In this document: piece after piece, positions 46,436 to 53,454 of the stretch | Numbering within the stretch: the stretch's first letter is position 1 | How the letters are laid out: each line of letters begins with the position of its first letter | Assembly (NCBI GenBank): GCA_016699445.1 | Contig: CP064976.1 | Span: 1,302,001-1,366,000, forward strand | Origin: Deltaproteobacteria bacterium | Lineage (GTDB): Bacteria; UBA10199; JACPAL01; GCA-016699445 | Length of the DNA stretch: 64,000 nucleotides | Direction: 5' to 3' | Position numbers and translations under genes: made by a program | Notes under the pieces: model-generated | The model's input: the letters and a program-made list of their open reading frames with translations, nothing else | What the model was told of the DNA's origin: nothing | The model's database searches: none

Positions 46436-47238
46436 ATGCTTTTCTTTTTCTTCTTCCGGCTTTTGTGGCCTGTGTTTTATTGACAGGAATTCATACCTAT
46501 TTGGGCATTCATGTAGTGCGACGAGGTATTATTTTTGTCGATATCGCTTTGGCTCAGATTGCGGCTTTGGGAATGATTGTCGCTTTAGGGTTGGGTTTTG
46601 AAGAGGGGAGTCCGTGGGTTTATTTTTTTGGATTGATCTTTACCGCCTGTGGCTCTCTTTTATTTTCACTTTTTCGAGACGAGAAGATTCCGCAAGAATC
46701 TCTCATTGGGGTCGCCTTTGCGGTGAGTTCTGCGTTGGCCATAGTGGTGGCAGACCACATGTCTCATGGGGCGGAACATTTAAAAGAGATATTGTCGGGA
46801 AATATTCTCTGGGTCACTTGGCCTCAGATTTTGAAGACAACTTGTATTTATAGCTTGATGGGAATCTTTCACTTCATCTTTCGAAAAAACTTTCTTTTGG
46901 TATCAAGCGATCCCGCTCAGGCTCAATCCCAAGGTTTGAAAGTATGGTACTGGGATTTGTTGTTTTATCTTTCGTTCGGAATCATCATCACGAGCTCTGT
47001 ACAAATCGCCGGTGTTTTGTTGGTCTTTTCGTTTCTGATCGTTCCTACTTTATGCAGTATTCTTTTTTTCGAGAGCTTAAAGAGACGTCTTTTTTCAGGC
47101 TGGGGTATCGGAGTCTTGGTGAGCCTGGTGGGTATTTTGCTTTCGCTATGGAAAGACTTACCCACAGGTCCTGCGATTGTGGTTTGCTTTGGTTTTTTTC
47201 TTGGGTGCTGTTTGATTGGTCGGAAAGTTCTTAAATGA
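46432..47238 (+). CDS. znuB: Metal ABC transporter permease (ZnuB-like)
   Basis: This membrane protein of 268 residues has eight helices of the ABC-3 type. It includes LLTGIHTYLGIHVVRRGIIF, FVDIALAQIAALGMIVALGL, DHMSHGAEHLKEILSGNILW and QIAGVLLVFSFLIVPTLCSI. It overlaps the substrate-binding gene by four bases. The matching ATP-binding subunit is not encoded in the window, so the transporter must use an ATPase from elsewhere or be incomplete as written. Confidence 0.88.
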   Translation: MNAFLFLLPAFVACVLLTGIHTYLGIHVVRRGIIFVDIALAQIAALGMIVALGLGFEEGSPWVYFFGLIFTACGSLLFSLFRDEKIPQESLIGVAFAVSSALAIVVADHMSHGAEHLKEILSGNILWVTWPQILKTTCIYSLMGIFHFIFRKNFLLVSSDPAQAQSQGLKVWYWDLLFYLSFGIIITSSVQIAGVLLVFSFLIVPTLCSILFFESLKRRLFSGWGIGVLVSLVGILLSLWKDLPTGPAIVVCFGFFLGCCLIGRKVLK

Positions 47239-47305
47239 TTCAAAAGAATAACCAGTGCTGCATGTCCGTTGACAAGAGTCTTAAGTCAGGTAGTGGCAAC
47301 ACAGC

Positions 47306-47698
47306 GTGAAATTTCAGAAAAAAATACTGACGCTTTTTTTGTTTGTCTTGATCTCTATCGGACAGGCCTATCCTTTTTCGGTGGCGTATTCGATAGAAGC
47401 CAAGAAAAAGCCTGCTGTGTGTTGTTGTCATCAGACCGAAGACAAGTGTCATTGCCCTCACCAACATGCGTCGAAAAAAACAATCCAGCATTCGTGCCAC
47501 AAGGATAAAAGTTCCGGGTATCAAGCTATGTGTCGTGGAAAAACTCAGGATGAGATTTTGTCTTTTCGTACAGAATTATTTTTAACATCTCAGTTTCAAT
47601 CCGGTTTATTGTTTCCTAACCAGTTTTATTTTCAGTCCCAATGTTTTCAAAAAGAGGAATATAGCAATCCTCCACTCTCCCCCCCTCCAAGAGCCTAG
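47306..47698 (+). CDS. Secreted Cys/His-rich protein
   Basis: This 130-residue protein starts at GTG with a signal peptide (ILTLFLFVLISIGQAYPF). The mature part holds a dense metal-site cluster, AVCCCHQTEDKCHCPHQHAS, then HSCHKDK, with about seven Cys and six His in 40 residues. The C-terminus is SNPPLSPPPRA. I know no named family. The motif density and position directly after the znuB-like gene make extracytoplasmic metal binding very likely. Confidence 0.6.
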   Translation: MKFQKKILTLFLFVLISIGQAYPFSVAYSIEAKKKPAVCCCHQTEDKCHCPHQHASKKTIQHSCHKDKSSGYQAMCRGKTQDEILSFRTELFLTSQFQSGLLFPNQFYFQSQCFQKEEYSNPPLSPPPRA

Positions 47699-47741
47699 TT
47701 TTTTCCGATTCAAAAAAATTAGAAAATAATGAGGACATTTT

Positions 47742-48752
47742 ATGTGGAAACATTTTTTTGTTTCCTGTGGGATTCTTTTCCTTTCTCATGCATCGGCTTT
47801 TGCCCATGGCAATGGAGATGGTCATGACATCAGTGATCCTTCAGGAATTCAGTATGATAATATTTCCGGCGATGCGATGTTAAGGCGTTCGACTTGCCGC
47901 GTGTTTGGCACCGATGAATCTTATCTTCATCAGGCGATAGGGTATCACAATGATCTCATTGTGGATAATGGTGATGGGGTTGTGGACAGACGATGCTACT
48001 GGAGTCTGATTTTCATGAGTTCTTATACGATGAACCTCACGTCTCCACTGGTTTTTCGAGGAGAGCCATTGCGTTCAGTAGCTGAAAGCTCAGGGCCCGA
48101 AGGGGTTTTGCCTGAAGGAGTTTTGATCGATATCAATACCGATACGGCGACACCATCGGGGTTTGTGACGTTTGTCTTGGATGCGCGTGGACTGGGTGAT
48201 TGTCCCATCCGTTTTGATGAGGGTGTCAAAGCTCGTCTTCAACATTTGACGGTGATTGTGGATAATCCCCGTAAAGCTTTTTGTCGCAGCGATGGGACGA
48301 CGGCCATTTATAGCTCTCTCAACTCTGGTCATATTGTAACTACTGATCCATCTTCACAAACAGAAACCGACAGACGGTATGCGGTGATCGACAATTCTGT
48401 CACGATCCAGCCGGCACTCACGTTTCCAGAAGTGGGGAGCGGAGGGAGTAGTGGAAGCGGTGGGTATTTAGGTTCGGGTGGGATTTTCGGAAGCAGTGGG
48501 TCTGGAGGTTTATCTTTCGGCAGTGGAGGTTTGGGCGGCACGGGATCTGGAGGAAGTGGTGGTGTCTCCGCTTCCGGAGGAGGTTCTGGTGCAGGATTTG
48601 GTGGAAATTTAGGAACGGGCGGGGGCTCGGGTCTTGGTGGGCAACTCGGGAGTGGAGGGGCTACGCGCTCTTCCGCTCAAACATCAAACAATACCCCTGT
48701 TATCTACGGAGACGTGACGCGTGTGGATCCAGGTGGGTGCAATCGATTGTAG
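47742..48752 (+). CDS. Secreted protein with His-rich start and Gly/Ser-rich tail
   Basis: The signal peptide (VSCGILFLSHASAFA) is cut just before HGNGDGHDISDPSG, a His/Asp-rich segment that could bind metal. A middle domain of about 190 residues with five Cys follows (STCRVFG, RRCYWS, GDCPIRF, KAFCRSD). Then comes a low-complexity tail of about 80 residues (positions 48,430-48,680) dominated by Gly and Ser, with SGGxxGSGG-type units. I do not recognise the family. Gene spacing (43 bases before, 8 after) puts it in the same unit as the metal ABC genes. Confidence 0.6.
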   Translation: MWKHFFVSCGILFLSHASAFAHGNGDGHDISDPSGIQYDNISGDAMLRRSTCRVFGTDESYLHQAIGYHNDLIVDNGDGVVDRRCYWSLIFMSSYTMNLTSPLVFRGEPLRSVAESSGPEGVLPEGVLIDINTDTATPSGFVTFVLDARGLGDCPIRFDEGVKARLQHLTVIVDNPRKAFCRSDGTTAIYSSLNSGHIVTTDPSSQTETDRRYAVIDNSVTIQPALTFPEVGSGGSSGSGGYLGSGGIFGSSGSGGLSFGSGGLGGTGSGGSGGVSASGGGSGAGFGGNLGTGGGSGLGGQLGSGGATRSSAQTSNNTPVIYGDVTRVDPGGCNRL

Positions 48753-48760
48753 AGGTTTTT

Positions 48761-50044
48761 ATGAATTTTAAAAGTGTTTTAGGATTTTCATTTTTAACAG
48801 CCTGTAGCACTCCTGCAGGTCCGATGGTTTCAGTCTTTGATTCTGGAGCTCGCGAGACATCTGTTGTTTTAGATGCTGTCGTCGATCGTGGTGTCGAGAG
48901 GGATGTGCTTGTCGAAGATCGTTTTGTTCCACCACAAGATAGTGGCCGTGATGCGAGCCGGGATCTTGGAATGGAATTGAGTGACGCCGTAGACATTGTC
49001 GATGTCCCTATGGAAGTGGCGGTGGATGTGCCAGCGGATGTTCCCGTTGCCACCACAAGAGCGGCTCGTGATTTGGGAGTGAGTCTTCCATGTCAGCCGA
49101 CGGAAATAGATTATTTTTCAGATAGCGGTCAGTATCTTTTGGGGCTTTGTACGGGAAGACAGTTTTTTCAAGTGAGTTCTCCCTTAACAACACCTCGAGT
49201 GACTCTTCGAAGAGAATTAGCGCCTATCCCTGCTGAAGAATTGAGAGATATTGTTTCCACCACCGATTTAAGTGGTGTTGTGGTTGGGGCTAGCTCTGTC
49301 TATCAAATCGATACCGATAGCTCGGGCACCAATGTGCGTTTAACTTTCTCTGCAGGACATTTTTTAAGTGGGAACGGCGTGTATGTAGCCGTTGGTACAC
49401 AAAGAAAATTTTATGCGGCGACTTTTTATTCAGACGCCACTTACACGGATGGCGAAATTTTAGCTTATGATGTTTCAACATCGGGTGCTTTGATAGCTCG
49501 TCGGAGCTCACTGCCGGATGGTGGTGTGACGCACCAGCATGTTTCTGTTTCAGGTAGACCTGTGGGCATGGCTGTATCTCAAGCGTCACCCGTGAGTGAA
49601 GTTGTGGTGCTTACAACAAATAGACCGTCTTTGATGAGAATCAATCCCATCACAGATGCCACCTTATTCGGCAGGATGTTACCTGCAGATGTTCGTCCCA
49701 TTGATCAAAGTGAATTACCAATGACTGTCGATGGTAGATTTGTTGTTTTTGGAAATCAGGATGGCAGGCTTGTCATTGTTGATAGAAATGTGACCCCATC
49801 GACATCAAGTGATGGCGTTCGCTTCATTTCAATTCCGGGTGTTTCGCAAATCACCGATGTGCGTGTTTCAAACAATCGTGCCTACGTTTCTACCGCGACG
49901 GGAACTGTTTATGTGATTTCGATCCCTGAAGGCACTCTTCAGGAAACAATCACAACAGGATCCTCAATGATCACAGCTGCAGAAATTGCCGGCTCAAACA
50001 TTATTTTTTCAGGAGGAGGGAGACTTTATGCGGCATCACTTTAA
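48761..50044 (+). CDS. Lipoprotein with Asp-rich linker and beta-propeller-like repeats
   Basis: The start VLGFSFLTAC is a lipobox, so the product is a lipoprotein. About 65 residues of Asp/Val-rich linker (DVLVEDRFVPPQDSGRDAS, then DAVDIVDVPMEVAVDVPA) follow, of the kind seen in myxobacterial surface proteins. The remaining 330 residues look like a beta-propeller, with repeated strands such as YLLGLCTGRQFFQ, VVVLTTNRPSLMRIN, RFVVFGNQDGRLVIV and AYVSTATGTVYVI. The family is unknown. The ATG at 48761 is eight bases after the previous stop. The neighbours suggest a surface role in metal capture. Confidence 0.6.
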   Translation: MNFKSVLGFSFLTACSTPAGPMVSVFDSGARETSVVLDAVVDRGVERDVLVEDRFVPPQDSGRDASRDLGMELSDAVDIVDVPMEVAVDVPADVPVATTRAARDLGVSLPCQPTEIDYFSDSGQYLLGLCTGRQFFQVSSPLTTPRVTLRRELAPIPAEELRDIVSTTDLSGVVVGASSVYQIDTDSSGTNVRLTFSAGHFLSGNGVYVAVGTQRKFYAATFYSDATYTDGEILAYDVSTSGALIARRSSLPDGGVTHQHVSVSGRPVGMAVSQASPVSEVVVLTTNRPSLMRINPITDATLFGRMLPADVRPIDQSELPMTVDGRFVVFGNQDGRLVIVDRNVTPSTSSDGVRFISIPGVSQITDVRVSNNRAYVSTATGTVYVISIPEGTLQETITTGSSMITAAEIAGSNIIFSGGGRLYAASL

Positions 50045-50864
50045 GCTCAGCGTTATTGTTTTCTTAATTGCGTTTCAAAATCTGGCTCACGCTCATCACT
50101 CCTCGGGGCATGGAATGTCGGGCCCTTCGTTTAATCCCATTACTTCCGTGCGGACGCCTAAGACCATTGTGGGATTAGGGATAAATGCTGATTCCTTAGA
50201 TAGTGATCAGGGTTATTCTGTGGCGTACAAAATCTCAGGAGAGTATGCCGTCAATTCTCGCTGGAGTTTGGGGGCTATCGTCCCTGTGAGTACGGTGCGA
50301 ACGACGGGATTGCAGCATACAGGGCTGGCAGATCTCTCTCTCTTGGCCAAAGGTGTCTTATGGCAAAATCTGGAAGAGAAAATTTTTCTTTTGGGAGGGA
50401 CTTTAGTTTCCGTTCCAACCGGAAATAAAAATTCTGGCTTGGGTGCTGGTGATGTTCTGGTGTCTCCATCGCTGACTGTAGCAAAAGGTCTGAAACGATT
50501 GAATCTGTTTAGTAGTGTGGGCTCAAGTGTGGCGATGACTCGAGAAGTGCGGCCTTCGCTGGACTATGCTGTGGGCTCAGTAGTGACTCTTGTGCCTGGA
50601 GAGTATCCACTAGAAGCCGTGATTTCGGTTCAAGGTTCGAGTATTTTTGGAAGTAATACTTTTCAAAATGGTTCGACAAAAATTTATCTCAGCCCTGCTC
50701 TTATTTTTCCGATGACCACGTCTTCACGACTCACGGTGGGTGGGAAGTTTGCGGTGGTAGATGAACTAAAATTAAAATCCGGAGTGGTACTATCGTCAAA
50801 TTCAACCGCTTTATTTACTGATATCCGATCCAGTGTTTTTACAAACCTCGATGTGTTTTTTTAA
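50028..50864 (+). CDS. His-rich outer-membrane barrel protein
   Basis: After the signal peptide (LSVIVFLIAFQNLAHA) the mature protein opens with HHSSGHGMSGPSFNP, four His in 15 residues. About ten amphipathic strands follow (YKISGEYAVNSRWSLGAIVP, FLLGGTLVSVPTGNK, IYLSPALIFPM) and the end is FTNLDVFF, an aromatic barrel terminus. It resembles the transporter-type small barrels often annotated with phenol-degradation MetA proteins. The ATG at 50028 has AGGAGGAGGG and overlaps the previous stop by 17 bases. Confidence 0.65.
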   Translation: MRHHFKLSVIVFLIAFQNLAHAHHSSGHGMSGPSFNPITSVRTPKTIVGLGINADSLDSDQGYSVAYKISGEYAVNSRWSLGAIVPVSTVRTTGLQHTGLADLSLLAKGVLWQNLEEKIFLLGGTLVSVPTGNKNSGLGAGDVLVSPSLTVAKGLKRLNLFSSVGSSVAMTREVRPSLDYAVGSVVTLVPGEYPLEAVISVQGSSIFGSNTFQNGSTKIYLSPALIFPMTTSSRLTVGGKFAVVDELKLKSGVVLSSNSTALFTDIRSSVFTNLDVFF

Positions 50865-50876
50865 AAAGGAGATTTT

Positions 50877-51671
50877 ATGAAAAAAATAATTTTTATATGC
50901 CTTATCGCTCTTACACTCAATGCTTGTGGCGGGAGTAGCTTGCTAAACAATCAGGATTCTGGGGCCACAGGGACTCTCTCGGTCAATGTTCTCCATCATC
51001 TAGCTGATGGTTCTACGTTAGAGCCTGTGGGAGGCAGTAAAACATTCACGAATAATCAGGGTTTTCAAATCACACTGAGTGAAGCTCAGATTGGATGGCG
51101 CTCTCTACAACTTATTTCCGGAGGGACAGATAGTAGCTTTCCAGAATGTGTAGCAGGCCGGGATATTCGGGTGAATTTAGGTGGCGCTGATGATGTGTTG
51201 GGAGAAGATGCGACGAGCCTTTCTTTGGTAACAAACCAGAATATTCAGCAAGTCAGTTATTGTCGGTATCAAATTGTGCTGGGTCCTACAGCCACGCCTG
51301 CAGGTCTTGTTTTGGAAAATTCAAAATCACATACAACAGGTGCCACAGCCTCTGGTGCCGCTACACCCACAACTGTGACCTATCATTTTCAGGGGACTTG
51401 GCGTAAAGGGACCGATTCGGGTGATATCAATTTTGTCAGAAGTGAGCCTATTACTCTATTACCTCAACCTTTCAGAGTTTTAGAGGCGGGTCATGAAGTT
51501 TCACACCCTCTGCATTTTCATGCAGGATCTACCCATGAAGATTTGAGTTTTGAAATTCATTACGATGATCTTTTTTCGGACATCAACTTTTCAGCCCAAG
51601 CAGCGACTGCACAGAATATCTTTGATTCCAATTTTTCCGAAAGTATTCATCAAAGTATTGTCAGTGATTAG
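50877..51671 (+). CDS. Lipoprotein, end of the metal cluster
   Basis: A lipobox (LIALTLNACGG) is followed by a beta-rich domain of about 240 residues: FQITLSEAQIGWRSLQLI, then SYCRYQIVLGP, and a His-rich C-terminal segment (HPLHFHAGSTHEDLSFEIHY). Three Cys remain in the mature chain including the lipid-bearing one. I do not recognise the family, though the strand pattern resembles MbnP-type lipoproteins. It is the last of six or more closely spaced genes. Confidence 0.6.
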   Translation: MKKIIFICLIALTLNACGGSSLLNNQDSGATGTLSVNVLHHLADGSTLEPVGGSKTFTNNQGFQITLSEAQIGWRSLQLISGGTDSSFPECVAGRDIRVNLGGADDVLGEDATSLSLVTNQNIQQVSYCRYQIVLGPTATPAGLVLENSKSHTTGATASGAATPTTVTYHFQGTWRKGTDSGDINFVRSEPITLLPQPFRVLEAGHEVSHPLHFHAGSTHEDLSFEIHYDDLFSDINFSAQAATAQNIFDSNFSESIHQSIVSD

Positions 51672-51704
51672 CGAGCTTGGTAGTGTTTCACTTCTGGAGG
51701 ATAT

Positions 51705-52052
51705 ATGGATATTGATCGAGAAGATTTAAGAGTTATCATCAAAGAAGTCATCAATGAGCTTAATACATCCGTGGAGCTCGCTTCCAAATGGGATGGTGGA
51801 GAGTTGGTTATTAAGCCTGGCGACCCAAGTCTTCAGAGTAAAAGTGTTCCCATTGAGACATTTTTTCACAAGATCGTCATGGTCCGAAACCAGCTTCGTG
51901 TTCTGGAACAAAAAATAAACTCTCATCCCAAATTGACCGATGCGGAAAAAGTCGAAATGCAGCAATATATCTCTCGCAGCTACGGAAGTATGACGAGCTT
52001 CAACGTCCTATTCAAAAAGGAAGATGATCGCTTTAAGGGGAGTGGGGAATAG
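51705..52052 (+). CDS. Hypothetical protein, 115 residues
   Basis: I do not recognise this small cytoplasmic protein. The N-terminal part (DREDLRVIIKEVINELNTSV) and a later stretch (LRVLEQKINSHPKLTDAEKVE) are helical; a short beta segment (GGELVIKPGDPSLQSKSV) lies between. GGAGGATAT precedes the ATG. It follows the metal cluster after 33 bases and may be part of it, or may be an unrelated gene. Confidence 0.6.
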   Translation: MDIDREDLRVIIKEVINELNTSVELASKWDGGELVIKPGDPSLQSKSVPIETFFHKIVMVRNQLRVLEQKINSHPKLTDAEKVEMQQYISRSYGSMTSFNVLFKKEDDRFKGSGE

Positions 52053-52070
52053 ATAGAAATATTGACTTCA

Positions 52071-52096
52071 TCATACATATATACAATTATGTATGA
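52071..52096. promoter_or_regulatory. Inverted repeat operator of the toxin-antitoxin pair
   Basis: TCATACATA and TATGTATGA form a perfect 9-bp inverted repeat with an eight-base spacer, 14 bases before the antitoxin start and beside a TTGACT at 52062. Such palindromes are the usual autoregulatory sites of ribbon-helix-helix antitoxins. Confidence 0.6.
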
Positions 52097-52110
52097 CATA
52101 AGGAGTTTGT

Positions 52111-52329
52111 ATGAAAGTTTTAACTAAACCGTCTAAAATCCCCCTAGTGCGCATGACCGCCTGGATTGCGCCGAAAAAATTGAAAATTCTTATTAAAGAA
52201 TATGGAAGTCGTCATAGTCAGTCTGAGATTCTGCGTGCCCTAATTGATCAAGAGCTGGAAAGAATCACTTCATTCAAAGCCCATCAAGACATGTATGGAA
52301 TCGCCTCCAAGGATGATTTTCAAGGGTAA
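52111..52329 (+). CDS. Ribbon-helix-helix antitoxin, VapB-like
   Basis: This 72-residue basic protein has the pattern of a DNA-binding ribbon (VRMTAWIAPKKLKILIKEY) and helix (SQSEILRALIDQELERITSF), with a flexible C-terminus that would wrap the toxin. It sits 19 bases before a PIN-domain gene. The two form a toxin-antitoxin module; the match to VapB is by layout, not by a named family. Confidence 0.7.
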   Translation: MKVLTKPSKIPLVRMTAWIAPKKLKILIKEYGSRHSQSEILRALIDQELERITSFKAHQDMYGIASKDDFQG

Positions 52330-52348
52330 CGTCCAAGGGATAATTGCA

Positions 52349-52759
52349 ATGATCGCCTTCTTTGATACCAACATTTATATTGATTACCTTAAGGGCACGT
52401 TTCCACAAGAAACGTATCAAGACTACTTTCAAAAATATGTTATTCGTCTCTGCCCTGTGGTGTATCAGGAGTTAGTTCGAGGGATTCGTTCGGAAAAAGT
52501 TCGAAAAAAAGTAGAAGCTATAACGAAAAGAATTCTGTTTCTGCCACCCCCCTCCAATGCCATGTGGATTAAAACAGGCCAGCTCGCTGCTAAAGTGATG
52601 AAAAGTTTTGATGCGATCAGTCTGGAAAAAATTCAAAATGACTTGCTCATTGCTTTAACAGCTTATGAACATGGGGCCATTCTCATCACTCAAGATCGAC
52701 ATTTTCAGATGATTCAGAAACATCTTTCTTTTAAATTAGATTTTTTTGATTCGAAATAA
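52349..52759 (+). CDS. PIN-domain toxin, VapC-like
   Basis: The 136-residue PIN nuclease has the acidic residues expected at the active site: FFDTNIYIDYL (first Asp), CPVVYQELVRG (Glu), KIQNDLLIALTAYEHG (Asp) and LITQDRHF (Asp). VapC toxins cut initiator tRNA or rRNA and are held by the antitoxin upstream. The ATG at 52349 follows AAGGGA; an upstream in-frame extension to 52244 would overlap the antitoxin and is not used. The gene ends two bases from the convergent kdpE stop. Confidence 0.85.
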   Translation: MIAFFDTNIYIDYLKGTFPQETYQDYFQKYVIRLCPVVYQELVRGIRSEKVRKKVEAITKRILFLPPPSNAMWIKTGQLAAKVMKSFDAISLEKIQNDLLIALTAYEHGAILITQDRHFQMIQKHLSFKLDFFDSK

Positions 52760-52761
52760 CA

Positions 52762-53454
52762 TTAGATATCTATCTTCATTCGATACCCCACACCGGGTTC
52801 ATTGATCAAAATTTTTGGGCGCGTCGGTTTTTCTTCAATCTTATGCCGCAGCTGGTGCATGTGGACTCTCAGGTAATGGCCTTGTTCGGTGTATGTCGGT
52901 CCCCACACTTCTTTTAGTAATTGATGTTGGGTGATCACTTTCCCCGCGTTTTTCGCGAGAAAAACCAAAATCTTATATTCCGTCGGCGTGAGATGCACTT
53001 CCTTGTCTTTCATGAAGACATGGCGTTTGATGTAGTCGATCTTCAGAGATCCATTTTCGAAGATAGGCTTGTCGGCTTCCTTGTGGGAATGGCGCAAAGC
53101 GACGCGTATGCGCGCGAGGAGCTCGGCGATGCCGAAGGGTTTGGTGAGGTAATCGTCGGCGCCAAGATCGAGGGCTTCGACCTTGTCCTGCTCGCGATCG
53201 CGCGCGGTCAGCACGATCACGGGGACTCGGGACCATTCGCGCACTTGCTTCAAGAATGCGAGCCCATCCATGTCGGGCAGTCCAAGATCCAAAATGACGA
53301 GATCCGGATTCCGCGTGGCGATTTCCGACAATCCCTCCTTGCCGTTGGTGACTTCGTCGTAATGATAGTCATTACTTTCCAAACCGACTTTTAAAAAACG
53401 CCGGATTTGGGAGTCGTCTTCGATGACCAGGATCGATGTTTGTTTCGTCGTCAT
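52762..53454 (-). CDS. kdpE: KDP operon response regulator
   Basis: KdpE is an OmpR/PhoB-type response regulator activating kdpFABC under potassium limitation. The receiver has VIEDDSQIRRFLK, LVILDLGLPDMDGL with the phospho-Asp, TARDREQ and LTKPFGIAEL. The C-terminal winged helix ends LRVHMHQLRHKIEEKP. The ATG at 53454 overlaps the kdpD stop by four bases. The middle third of the gene (about 53,080-53,340) is clearly richer in GC than its surroundings. At 230 residues it is of normal length. Confidence 0.95.
   Translation of the reverse strand: MTTKQTSILVIEDDSQIRRFLKVGLESNDYHYDEVTNGKEGLSEIATRNPDLVILDLGLPDMDGLAFLKQVREWSRVPVIVLTARDREQDKVEALDLGADDYLTKPFGIAELLARIRVALRHSHKEADKPIFENGSLKIDYIKRHVFMKDKEVHLTPTEYKILVFLAKNAGKVITQHQLLKEVWGPTYTEQGHYLRVHMHQLRHKIEEKPTRPKILINEPGVGYRMKIDI

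Noticed and set aside
52921..53394. Long open frame antisense to kdpE
   Set aside because: It lies fully inside kdpE, has no homology I can see, and is explained by the GC-rich coding bias of that patch.
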